The notes under the pieces were generated by a model. That model did no database searches. It saw nothing but the letters and a program-made list of their open reading frames with translations, and had not been told where the DNA came from. A stretch of DNA of 64,000 bases from positions 25,677,022 to 25,741,021 of the forward strand of contig CM033399.1 in NCBI GenBank assembly GCA_019426215.1, in the 5' to 3' direction. Every line of letters begins with the position of its first letter. Position 1 is the first letter of the stretch. The position numbers were made by a program, and so were the translations under genes. The stretch comes from Buddleja alternifolia. Its lineage: Eukaryota > Streptophyta > Magnoliopsida > Lamiales > Scrophulariaceae. Below, in pieces: positions 1 to 10,391 of the stretch.

Positions 1-985
1 TCTTTTGTTTTTCTGAAAAGGTTTCTATAAATTATCGGCAAAAAAACCATAATTGTTGAAATTAAAAAGAATACCTGAAGAATGTAAAACAAAGAATAAC
101 CCAAACATCCGGCTCCCACCATGAGAGCCCCTCGTTAGCAGAACTAGCAGAATTAGCACTATGAGATTCGTGCGTCCAAGGTAATCCTAATACTGGTCCT
201 TTAATAAGGGTCATAATCATGGCTCCACCTACAGTAACGACAGTCCCCCAAATCTTTGCGTGGCTCGATATTCTTTTGAAGTTTACCTTCTCAAGCCTAC
301 AAAAGATGACATTCATATTATTTAGTCATTGCTCTTTTCTTCTGTGATAAATGCATAATATGCAAATAGTACTAAAATCCATTTAAGCTTAAACTTTAGT
401 ACCTAAGTATCCAAGCCAGCAGAAAAGTTAGAGCAGGAATAAGGTTGCACATGGCTGAAGTAACGGTGGCTGATGTATAATTCATTCCAGCGTAGAAAAG
501 GTTTTGTCCGAAAACCGGGCTGTGACACAAAATCATTGCTAAATAATTAGTCATATTATTAATCATAATATATATATATGTAACTTTTAGAGTACTTACT
601 CTAATAAGCCAAGTAACATGATCTTGAGGAAAATGGTGAAGGTCATTCTTGGCCTGGTTTTTCTGTTGGAAAGAAAAAGAAGAACAATTTCGCAATGTAA
701 GCACAAAAATTAAAAATCAAAATTTGAATTTCACACGCACACACAGAGTAGACTGTGAGAGGAGGAGGAGGAAGATGAATTGTATATATACCTATCTAGA
801 AACAAAGCAAAAGGGGCGAATAGAAGTGCAGCAATAGCATTTCTATAGACAGCGAAAGTGTAATGGCTGGTTCCTTCATTTAAAGCTGCTTTGGCAACAA
901 TGGCGAAACCTGCACTACCAAATTGCAGTAAAATGACTCCAACATATGGCTTCAATTTGTTCGCAAAATTCGACTCCATAAACAT
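1..985 (-). CDS. WAT1-related (nodulin MtN21/EamA-type) transporter, 5' part, four exons, runs off the left edge
   Basis: Four exons join in phase 2 with GT-AG borders: 792-985, 600-662, 403-519 and 75-296; the rest lies beyond position 1. The protein starts MESNFANKLKPYVGVILLQF and continues through family hallmarks: NEGTSHYTFAVYRNAIAA in exon 1, RKTRPRMTFTIFLK in exon 2, GQNLFYAGMNYTSATVTSA in exon 3 and EKVNFKRISSHAKIWGTVVT in exon 4. Exon sizes (63, 117 and about 220 bp for exons 2-4) match the usual layout of this family. Members are plasma-membrane or tonoplast proteins with about ten transmembrane helices, some moving auxin or amino acids; the substrate here cannot be told. Two start codons are in frame, at 985 and 979; the second gives the usual MES-type N-terminus. 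The gene looks intact in the visible part. It is the only confident host gene in the window. Confidence 0.9.
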
Positions 986-1094
986 ATTTGTCTCTCGGTA
1001 GCTTAATTAAATTCCAAGTACTTTAGCTTCTGTATAACAGTTGGAGTACTTAGTAAGTGGAATTTATGAGTGAAACTTGCATGCATGGTTTGTG

Positions 1095-1103
1095 CTTATA
1101 TAG
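1095..1103 (-). promoter_or_regulatory. TATA box of the WAT1-like gene
   Basis: On the minus strand this reads CTATATAAG, about 115 bases upstream of the start codon, so transcription would start near 1065-1075 with a leader of about 85-90 nt. A CATGCATG (RY-type) motif lies just downstream at about 1079-1087. Position and sequence are as expected for a plant core promoter; function is inferred. Confidence 0.5.
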
Positions 1104-1496
1104 TAGTTTCTGGTCATTGAATGAGAGCCTTAGGAATATTGACTTTTCAGAATCTATTCAACTATATTGAAGAGCAACTCAACAAAAAAATATGCTTTAA
1201 TAATTCTATTTTTCTTCTTGTTATGTGTGTTGGCTTGTAGTAAGCCATCCTGATACGACCATTTAAAACTGACACGACCAAAAAAAAAAAAGAGAGAGAT
1301 TCATTAATAGTAATTTGGTGGAAGTCATTCCGTGCAACTTCTACGATACATCCTACTAAGACGACTGTGCATGCATGATAAATTAATTATTAAATGCGGA
1401 CGATTCGAGTAAGCGCACGCCAGTGGCCTCCAAATCTGAATATATTTGTTATATTAAATATGCTATTTACGTACGTACATTTGTCAAAAAGAATAA
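1104..1496. other. Intergenic DNA upstream of the WAT1-like gene
   Basis: AT-rich sequence with no convincing frame. It should hold the proximal promoter of the minus-strand transporter gene. A short A-rich run lies at about 1279-1291. No repeat borders seen. Confidence 0.5.
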
Positions 1497-1860
1497 GACT
1501 ATGTTTGGTTGTGTTTGCGTTTCATTTTCAACTATCATTTCTTAAAATGTATTGAAAAGTGATTTTTTTAATTTTTATGTGAAAAAATAAGCATGTTTGG
1601 TTGTATTTCTGAAAATTATGGGAATTGATGATTTAATAATACATGCAATGATTGAGTTAGTTAAAAATAATGATTATGTAAATATTATATATAATATAAT
1701 AGATAATTTTATACTGATTAAATATATATAAGTAAAAATAATAAAAATCTATCCCAAAAAATATCAAAAATATTCAAAATGGGTCTAAAAAATTGTACAC
1801 AAACCTATGAAGGTTAAGGCCATATATGTAATTTCTGTTTCATAAATTTACACGACATCC

Positions 1861-1925
1861 CAGTATTGCGGTTGGCATACAAGCGAAATTTCATGTTTGG
1901 AGGGCAGGAGTTCGAAACTCTTTCT
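1861..1925 (+). repeat. tRNA-like / SINE-like segment inside the PIF-like element
   Basis: GGTTGGCATACAAGC is followed about 20 nt later by GGAGTTCGAAACTC, which resembles a pol III B box. The spacing suits a tRNA-derived promoter, but no full cloverleaf can be drawn and no A-tail with flanking duplication was found. A relic of a SINE head is possible. Confidence 0.3.
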
Positions 1926-2096
1926 TTTTTGACCTAAGTAGACCACTATCAATTAGGGAAACATTGTTGATTCTTCATAAGTTAATAATTCATTTCTTGT
2001 ATCACCCTTTTGGGTATGTTTTTTTTTTTTTATTTTAAAGTTGAATTGTAAATTACTATTAACATTTTTTTTTTAAGTTATAAGCGTCGATAGTTG

Positions 2097-2127
<31 letters not shown>

Positions 2128-2715
2128 TTTAAATATTATTATAATATTCTTCAAAATTTTGTGGTTGCATAAAGTTAATTGCATTAGTGTTCAAGGAATA
2201 ATAGTTGTTATTTATATTCTTTTGAAACATCGCGTCGTAATATTGTTGAAATTTTGGGGTTGAATAAATGATTACATTAGTGTTAATATAATACTAGTTG
2301 TTTTTTATTTTTCATTATAATATTGTTAACAATTTGCAATTGAATGTTACTTTCTTATGCCAATTATTTGTACATAAATTTGTGATGAACATAGCAATTT
2401 CTTTAAAATAAATAAAAAATTAATTGCTTGTATCTCCAAATAAAATGGAGAAGTTTACTGCCTCCATGTAAAAGGAGATATAATCAAGTAGAATGAAAAA
2501 TATTGAAAAAATATTCTTTCATTAATAAATGAAATTTTATGACATGAGAAGACGCCATGTACAATATAGATAATTTTTTTTAAAAAAAAATTGTATATAT
2601 TTCGAAACTACTCTAAATTTATTAGAAAGCTAGTACTTTTTTACATGTAATGTTTTTTTACTTATCTATTAAAACTAAACTAAGTTTGAATATTTTTTAT
2701 AAAAATTTAAAAAGA

Positions 2716-2766
2716 TTGCATCAGTGGTAATTCGGACCTCCAAGAGTTCATTCCTGGATGTGTCCC
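2716..2766 (+). repeat. Second tRNA-like segment (A-box and B-box-like)
   Basis: TTGCATCAGTGGTAATTC resembles a tRNA D-arm (A box) and GAGTTCATTCCTGG resembles a T-arm (B box with changes). Both lie in the order and spacing of a tRNA head. It may be an old SINE fragment in the PIF-like element; it is not a functional tRNA gene. Confidence 0.3.
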
Positions 2767-3018
2767 TGGTTAAGACATGTATTCTATTCCACTATACCAC
2801 CATATTTGTTGTCAGAAATGTGAATTTTGTAACGAGATATAAAAGAAAGAAAAATGTAAGTGTGATTGATAAAGTGAAATGTAGTTATTGGAGAATGTGA
2901 AAATAGAAAATAAAAATAACTGTGTTTTCAGTTGAGAATGGTGTAAATAGTGTATTTTTATTTTTCAAATGAGAATGAAAATGGAAATAGGGATATGGAA
3001 ACACAACCAAACAAAGCC

Positions 3019-3996
3019 TAACTACTTCTTGTCTTCAAGTTTTTAGTTACGAAATCAATTTCAACACTCCTAGTATCAAAATTTTGAAAAAATAACTTTG
3101 CACTTGAAGTTTGAAAAACAAATTTTTTATTTAAAAGTGTTCAGTACGTCTTAAAATTCTCACAACAGAGTTGATGATGAATTTTCTCAGATATAAGAAA
3201 ATTCCCTTTCAACTCTCTTTCTATCTCTTCAATTATACTTTTACCTTTACTTATTCGATAGACCGTATATATTTTTTATTATGTGATTCGTGATTTCTTA
3301 TTTTATTTAACAAAAAGTGTAGCAATTCATTTTATGTTGTTAAAGACGATCTTAAATGGAAAAGTGAGCACTAAAATTAAAAGGGTTAACTAGATGCACA
3401 CTCCCTCATCTTTTGCGTAATTAGAATCAACCCCCCAACGCGCCAACACATGTGGTATATTACCAACAGACCTCATGTCAAACTCAGTCTAACATGAGGA
3501 ATCCAGAATGGAAAAAGGCATAAGGGAAATTCATAAGCAAAATGTATAGATAAAAAAGACGAGGGAAATCTGTAAGTATGTCTTCTCTGACTTATCTAAC
3601 AGGATAGGTTTCCGTAATTTGCCTATCGTCGGGGTGTTTCTCGCGAATTGGCCTTTGATAGAGGGACTTTTTGTAATTTACTAAAATTTAAATAATGAAT
3701 TAATGTATTTTTTTATTAAAAAAAATGAATGGAGGTGTTTTAATTAGCTTCTTAATAATATCCTGCAATAACATTTATCGAAAAAAATTTAAGGAGATAT
3801 TTGCAACGAAACAAATTATACGAGAGTTAGATACTCATGGAAGGTGGATGGAAATAACTTATCCTAGTTAGAAGATACTCATGGAAGATGGATGGAAATA
3901 ACTTATACACATGCATATTGACTCAATATCACTTAACACCTGCCTAAGATGTTCGATTGTCAAGTCCTTGATAGTTGACACATTAACCATAGGAGT
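3019..3996. other. Intergenic DNA between two DNA transposons
   Basis: No coding frame seen. The stretch from about 3378 to 3720 is less AT-rich than its surroundings and may be an eroded repeat, but no borders were found. Confidence 0.4.
3829..3906 (+). repeat. Two-copy tandem duplication, period 44 bp
   Basis: A 34-bp unit beginning AGATACTCATGGAAG and ending AAATAACTTAT occurs at 3829-3862 and again at 3873-3906 with one mismatch. It is a local duplication just left of the hAT-like element. Confidence 0.8.
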
Positions 3997-4078
3997 CAGG
4001 GGTGGATTGTTGTGGGTTTTTTCTTGGTGGGGGGCGGAGATTTTAAAATTTATAGGTTATATATATATTTATTTTTTG

Positions 4079-4100
4079 CCCCCCCCCCCCCCCCCCCCCC
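4079..4100 (+). repeat. Homopolymer of 22 C
   Basis: An uninterrupted C run in the left subterminal part of the hAT-like element, matched by a 14-C run at 6272-6285 near its right end. Its length in the assembly may be unreliable. Confidence 0.8.
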
Positions 4101-4951
4101 AACAGATAATATCTAAAGTTTCATATCATTTGAACAATTGGAGTGGTGGCGCCATTAGAGGGCAAGGGGTTATATGTCCTTTTTGTTAAAATAAAGGCGA
4201 AACTAGAATAAATGTCTTTCACCTGTTTAGTGTAGTTAAGCACGCCTACCATTAAATAGAAAAAAATTATTGTTCTTTTTTTTCCTTTGTTTTTGGGATT
4301 ATATCCTTATTTAAGGTTATTATTTTTAGTTAGTCAAATCCACTTTTTTTTATTTTTTATATTTTCTTCTAATTTATTAAGATTGGGATCGATAAGTACT
4401 TGTCCCAAAACCTATAAATAATTGTTGATAAGGAAAAATATACAGAACATTAACAAATCTACATATGGGAAAAAGTCAAACGTCATTCTATTATTTAGAG
4501 TTTATCTACCATAACGTATGCATACAATGCTGTTATTAGTGTTAATAATTATTACTTTATATTTATTTTGAAGAGTTAATTGAAATTATATAGTAAATGT
4601 ATGAATTTTAAGTAAATCATGTCATATTTTCATTAGCTTTTAAGTTCTCAAGAGCTAATTGACTAATACTAATTAGCTTTAATCACGACACTATGAGCTC
4701 GATGTGCCAATTATTTGAAGTTTAAACATTTATCTACGATTATTAAGTTATGTAAATAGTGGAACATGAACTCTATTACGAATGAATTTTATGACATAAA
4801 ATATCGTTGTTTACAACTTCAATAAGCTTTTTAAAAATGACTTATACATTTGGAAATTACAATAAGTTTGTTGAAAGTTAATTTTATTTTTTCTTACACG
4901 TAATAATTGTTATTTTACTTATCTAATAGAACTAAAATAAGTTTAAGTATA

Positions 4952-6215
4952 GGAAAAATTATTGTTTAGAGAATAGGAAGATTTCAAATTTATAAAGACA
5001 CAACAATTCTTAAGTAATTAGGGAGAAAGGATTCCTAAACTTTACAAATTACTAAAAACTTTACAAAGCTACCCAATAAATTTATCAAAAATGCAAGTAG
5101 TATTCTATTGTATATCTGAAACAAATTTACTATACTTAAGGATACTTTAAGATAATTAAAAATTACATTAAGTAAAGTTCTTAATTTTATTTACAAGTTT
5201 GCAGTCATGTAACAAGAAATAAGAGATTTAGAAAATATTAAATAGTATACCAAGCAACACAATTATAATATCTTAAATGACTTTAGAAAATGATGATTGA
5301 TAAACCATTTGATACTTCATATTATGACAAAATAATAATTAAACAATTAGCCCTGTGATACATCAAATTATCATAAGTAATTATCTTTCCATGGATAGTA
5401 TTTCAATTAAAAGAACTACCTACATGAATTTTTTCTAATCAATGTTTTATGAATAATGTCAAAATTTGCATAGTTTTCTATCACATTTATCCTTGACGAT
5501 CATTTGTATGATCATAGTTGTAATTGTATGCTTTGTTGGGTGAAAAAATTGTTCAGGTCAAGGTTCTTAATTAAAAATAATTATTAAATCATGGTAGAGT
5601 ATTTTTTTAATTAAAATCGTTTGCCATAGACGATTTAGTTGTTATAAAAAAGTATAGTGTTGCACGAATACAAAATCTTTATTTATAAAGAAAAACTTAT
5701 ATAATATCATTTTCAATTAATTTAAATTTTTGATGTGTTGTACAATTTTTCCCAACTTATATTGCATATTTTATTCAATGTGATGGGTCAATTTGTAGAA
5801 ATGAAGATAAATAAACTTTAATTAGTTATGAAAGAAAATTGGATGAGTGGATAATTTGTATTTTTCTAGGAAACATATGAAGTGGGTAAGTCAAAATGAT
5901 TTGCATTGAATTTATCATTTTAATAATTTGTATCAATCATACAATAGAATATTACTTGTATTTTTTGATATATCTATTGGGTAACTTTGTAAGAAAAAAA
6001 GAAGTTAAACTTCATTTGTGATGAATGAAACATTAACAAGTGAAGAATATGGATAATTAAAAAAAAATGAGATGGGTGACATAAATATGATTTTGCATTG
6101 AATTTACCATTTTAGCAATTTGTAGAGTTTAGGAATCTCTTCTCCCTAATTAATTAAGAATTGTTATGTCTTTATAAATTTGAAATCATCCTATCCCCTA
6201 TACAATAGTTTTCCC
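4952..6215. mobile_element. Non-autonomous Mutator-like (MULE/MITE) element nested in the hAT-like element
   Basis: About 105 bp at the left end (from 4952) is repeated inverted at the right end (to 6215), with roughly ten mismatches; both contain ATTTCAAATTTATAAAGACA on their respective strands. The 9-bp sequence TTAAGTATA flanks it at 4943-4951 and 6216-6224. Long terminal inverted repeats with 9-bp duplications are the signature of Mutator-like elements. The 1.26-kb interior is AT-rich and non-coding. Confidence 0.8.
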
Positions 6216-6329
6216 TTAAGTATATACATATAACTGTTGTAAAAAATAGAATAGAAATTGAACGGTAACTGCCCCCCCCCCCCCCTCCCTCCCAAGTATT
6301 CATTCCTAAATCCGTCTCTGCATAGGAGT

Positions 6330-7333
6330 ATTCAACACTAAGATCATGTGAGGTCACACAATCTCTCTCCGCTAACTAAAATCATAGGAGTACTCAAGCT
6401 TAGTTAAACATGTGATAGAGAAAAAGTCAGGCATTAATATGTATGAATATATTACGTATTTTTATTGAAAGTTATACACCAAAGAATTGGTTCAAAAATA
6501 TGGGAAACATTATATGAATTCGTTGATGTGCCGATAAAACACAAATGTAAATGAATTTAGGGAGTAACAATGCTAATTATTTTTGTATAATTTTTATCTG
6601 TATCGCACTTTTATTAACTTATTAATTTAAAAAGAAAAGCTATTTTCTTTGTATGAAAGAATTATTTATTTTTGTTGGAACATATAACGTTTGGATTGTT
6701 GATGTACACATAAAAGTTATATGTAAATAAATTGTTAGGGTGACTAACAATACCTCTTATTGTAAAATTTTCATTTGCATTGTACTTATAATAATTTTAT
6801 AAGGAAAAATACGTATCACTGAATTATTAATTTCCTGCTATGATAAAAATATGCCTCCCTCAAAAACAGGTTTCCTTATCTTATCACACTCGAGGTAAAA
6901 TAGTAATTACAAGGCAAAAAATTCCAGTTCAAACTAGTTGGACGTTAATTCTCAAAAGTATAAATTAAATTTATCATGTGATTAATTACACGATAACTAA
7001 TTTATATTAATGAGTAGAATATTTTGCAAAAAGTCCTTCTATGCAGGTAGTCTGGATCCTCTATTTCCAATTATACAGTTGTACACACTTATATGCATCT
7101 CCTATTCCATGTTATATTAGTAAATGGTGGAAAGCAATTCCATTTATGAAGGTAAGAAAAATTAAAGTAATAGATGAGCTTTATGGTAATTTCGGTCGGT
7201 TTCATTCTTTTTTACTAAATATAATTCTAGGCTACTAACATAACCAATTAACCATTGGTGTATATAGTAATATATATATATATATATATATTATGCCATT
7301 GATAATATGGCGTCATATAGATGATTTGGTGTT
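6330..7333. other. Intergenic DNA with a diverged duplication and a TA microsatellite
   Basis: About 100 bp at 6520-6620 is repeated in diverged form at about 6697-6800 (both begin GTTGATGT and pass through AATGAATTT/AATAAATTG and a TAACAAT motif). A TA-dinucleotide run lies at about 7269-7291. No coding frame is convincing, including the short open stretch at 7041-7238. Confidence 0.45.
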
Positions 7334-9671
7334 CTAGTCAAGGACGAAACTCTTTTTTCTTCTATTTTCCTCCGCCGGCGATGGCTTAGTGAAGCAGTCA
7401 TCTACTTCACCACTATTACCCCTGTTGGGTTGACTCATTCCCTCGGGTGGCTCGTGGCAGCGTAAATTAAAATTTTACAAAAGTACACGTACAACCACCC
7501 GAAAACAGGAATATGGAGTTGGTTCGATCGAATTTGATAAGGAGGTAAGCGAAATTATACCTTTCGAAAATTTCGTTTCACCTCATACTTTGGATCTCAG
7601 CAACCCTATGGTGCAAATCCACACAATTTTCCTTGGGTGAGAAATTGTCCGTCGTCTTTTCGTATCTCCCGATTTAGAGTGCACCAAGCTTCACAACTTT
7701 AAGATGTATCCACACCTCGTTCAAGTCACCAATCGTCTTGCCTTGCGTGCTAGACAACAAAACGATTCTAAGCTTAACTTAGGCTTGATTATGTGAAGAG
7801 TGGGAATATTTTCTAAGTCGTTTAATTCAACACATGAATAGAACGATGTCTTGTTGGAAAGGGAGATAGGTGGCCGATTTTTAGGTCTAAGAGAGAGGGG
7901 CGAATTTTCCAGCAAATTATGATTATTAATTTTAGTCTTCTTCATCTCTTTTTTATAGGTGAAGATTACCTAGAGTCCTATTAGGAAAAGGAAACTTCCT
8001 TTTTCCTAAACTCTCTAGTAATTCTCATCCTATAAGGTGATAAGTCAAACAACTTATCAATGATGAAGACTTTGAGGAGGGGAAAACTCTTTTCCTCTTC
8101 CACCACATAAAAAAAAAACCGCCCCCTCCCTTATTTACTCATAAAAATCGGTCAATATAAGTCAATTGGACTCTAGGATTTAATTTTGACTTCTCAATTT
8201 AATTATAGGCCCAATCCATCAATTAAATACAAGTCAAATTAAATCCAACCAACTAATTCCAAAGTTTATTTATTTAACTTGGGCTCTACCCGATTAAATA
8301 AAATACTTGGACTTTACTAGGAATTCTACAAGATTAATTAAAAGAGTATAATTAATTGACCCCTTCAATTAATTTATATTCCATATTAGGAAAGTACTAC
8401 ACTTTCTTAATTCCCTCAATTTCCTCGAAATTGATTAATCACATCTATTCAAGCAGTGACTCTCTCGAGTTAGTGTGTGACCCCTTAGGCTCGTTTCTAT
8501 CTAGTAATAAGTACACCTTCCCACAGTGCTAGTATACTTTCCTAAAATGGAAAGTACTAGATTAAATCAATCCTTTAATTTAATCAAGCCTCGAATTAGT
8601 CACCAAGCTAATTCTCGGCACTTACAAATCGCGGGTGCCAGCCTAGCATAGGGTCCCGAAGACCTAGATAAAACGAAAGTAAAGATACGCCTTTTGCGAT
8701 ATTGATCCTCACATAAGTAAGATCCCTCTATCTAATCTCCCGATTGAATCTAGAGCAGTGGCTAAGGTCGAAGCTCTATTAATTCAATACCATGTTTTCC
8801 ACGTTATGTGAAATTGACTTCGACTATCTAAACGAGGAAACCCTTTGCCTCTTTAGATATCATACTTCGGCCGAAGATTCCTTAAGTTGATTCACTATGT
8901 AACCATAGGAGATTAACCGAATGGCTAATGTCAGAGATAGATTCCTCTTGATTCTCACGTGCCTTACTACGTAAGACGTGCATGTCTGAGTTTGGCCGTA
9001 TTCGATCATGTAAAGTGATCATGTAACAAATCAAGAACATGCGCGGTTACGCATAAGACATCCAATGGAATCTTAGGTCCATAAGGATTACTCTTATACT
9101 ACAAGACCACTGGAAGTTTCACATTCGACTGGGAATCCATTTTAGGAACTTCCATAGGGTTGTTCAGTTCGGCCATTACCACAATGGCAACCCTCATATA
9201 TGCATTGGCTTTCACCGTGCCAGTATCTATGGAACGAGATACACTTCTCCCAGAGTATGCATCATATGAGCAAGTCTTTTGGGTTGCATCGATATCCCTT
9301 TATCTCGATGAACCCTTTTACGACTTGGAACAATGTTTAAAGATCACAGCCTTCGAGACATATTCCATCATTGCCACACCCAATGTGCAATGATGTCACA
9401 TAGCTATGTGTGATCCTTCAGGACTTTATTCTAAGCCAAAGTAAAAACTAATTTAAGAATAAAGACATACCACACATATAAAAAGAGATTGACTTTATAT
9501 ATAAGAAACTGATTGTTCAACTCTAGAGTTACTATTACAAAGAATGGCGCCCAATAATTGGTGCGCCGGGCACTAACTCTAACAACCACCACCATCGTTG
9601 GCGGGTTGGGTTGGAGCACCCTTCTTTAAGTTGTACATCATATCTTCGAATCTGACAAGACGGATATGGAT
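7334..9671 (-). pseudogene. Possible host terminal exon split by a solo LTR
   Basis: Read on the minus strand and with the solo LTR and one flank copy removed, 9671-9585 joins 7417-7334 in one frame of about 56 codons ending in TAG. It is preceded at 9672-9673 by AG after a pyrimidine-rich tract (CTGTCTCTGTTTGTTTAG), which looks like a 3' splice site. The peptide includes LVRFEDMMYNLKKGAPTQPA and GEVDDCFTKPSPAEENRRKK, a composition unlike random AT-rich DNA. I do not recognise the family. It could also be a captured gene fragment. A protein search of this exon would decide. Confidence 0.35.
7423..9584 (-). mobile_element. Solo LTR A (Copia-related, about 2.16 kb)
   Basis: Read on the minus strand it starts TGTTAGAGTTAGTGCCCGGC and ends in CCCAACA. 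The flanks are ACCCC (7418-7422) and ACCAC (9585-9589), a 5-bp duplication with one mismatch. There is no internal domain, PBS or PPT, so it is a solo LTR left by LTR-LTR recombination. It is nearly identical, in opposite orientation, to 23724-25848 and more distantly similar to the 3' LTR of the Copia element at 52369-54490. An antisense open frame of 77 codons lies at 9160-9393. Confidence 0.8.
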
Positions 9672-9704
9672 CTAAACAAACAGAGACAGATTTGACGAGA
9701 TGAA

Positions 9705-9900
9705 GGAAGGTGATAGTTAAGTTTTTATATAGCATTTTAGATATTTTGTTTAGTATTTTATTTTCTCTCTCGTATGAGAGTTTGCTTTCTCTCTCGAATG
9801 AGAAGGTGATAGTTAAGTTTTTATATAGCATTTTAGATATTTTGTTTAGTATTTTATTTTCTCTCTCGTATGAGAGTTTGCTTTCTCTCTCGAATGAGAA
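9705..9900 (+). repeat. 96-bp tandem duplication, open on both strands
   Basis: A 96-bp unit starting GGTGATAGTTAAGTTTTTAT occurs at 9709-9804 and 9805-9900 with no difference seen. Each unit ends with two related CT-rich palindromic stretches (CTCTCTCGTATGAGAG and CTCTCTCGAATGAGAA). Because 96 is a multiple of three, long frames stay open on both strands, but they are repeat artefacts. Confidence 0.9.
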
Positions 9901-10391
9901 TTTCATCTCTCCTTGAATAGGAGTTGCACAAAAAATTTCTTATGTTCGTTTGTGAGTTCTTAATATTTGTTATCTTCAAGAACTTGATAGTTGGTGTTTC
10001 AAATGTTCTTATTACATCGTTTGAATCGATATGAATTGTATTGTTCCAGGCATTGTAAACGTTCAATTGAATGATATATAAAACTGATTCTTCTTCTTCT
10101 TAAAAAAAATAATAATAATAAGGGACGGAACCAAGGGAGACGAAATCGAAATGTAAAATTATATTTATTTAAATATTTATTTTTTCACATATTTTGTGGG
10201 TGCGATTGCGATATTTTTTTCTTAAGATAACTATTAAAGCACATGAAATGCAAGTTTCTATAATTAATATTAACATAAACTATAGTACGTCATATTTAGA
10301 TAAATATTTTAACAAAAAGTTGTTTGTGAACACAAACAAGAAGCAGTCATAATTAAAGATACTATAAAACTTAAAAATATACAAACCACAA
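9901..10391. other. Spacer between the tandem duplication and the hAT relic
   Basis: AT-rich. An ATA/AAT-rich tract at about 10100-10120 precedes GGGACGGAACC at about 10121, which resembles a hAT terminal motif and may mark the 3' end of the transposase relic next door. No coding frame identified. Confidence 0.4.

Larger units (their letters stand above)
1497..3018. mobile_element. Non-autonomous PIF/Harbinger-like DNA transposon
   Basis: The left end reads GACTATGTTTGGTTGTGTTT and the right end, on the other strand, GGCTTTGTTTGGTTGTGTTT: a terminal inverted repeat of about 20 bp with two mismatches. It is flanked by TAA at 1494-1496 and 3019-3021, the 3-bp target duplication typical of PIF/Harbinger elements. 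A second copy of the terminal motif (ATGTTTGGTTGTATTTC) lies inside at about 1591-1607. The 1.5-kb interior is AT-rich and codes for nothing recognisable, so mobility would need a transposase in trans. A TA microsatellite sits at about 2108-2128. Confidence 0.75.
3997..6320. mobile_element. hAT-like non-autonomous transposon with subterminal C/G runs
   Basis: The ends read CAGGGGTGGATT (left) and, on the opposite strand, CAGAGACGGATT (right), matching the CAGGGRCGGA type of plant hAT ends. The 9-bp sequence CATAGGAGT flanks both sides (3988-3996 and 6321-6329); hAT elements normally duplicate 8 bp, so one base may be chance. G/C homopolymers lie near both ends: 22 C at 4079-4100 and 14 C at 6272-6285. 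There is no transposase frame. About half of the element is a later insertion at 4952-6215. Confidence 0.65.

Noticed and set aside
7721..7945. A 74-codon minus-strand protein
   Set aside because: It lies inside the solo LTR and is not kept open in the other LTR copies as far as can be seen.
9160..9393. A 77-codon gene on the plus strand
   Set aside because: It lies wholly inside solo LTR A in antisense; its twin lies in solo LTR B. It is reported as an observation, not a gene.
9535..9906. A 123-codon repeat protein on the minus strand
   Set aside because: It arises from the 96-bp tandem duplication, which keeps all frames open when 96 is divisible by three.
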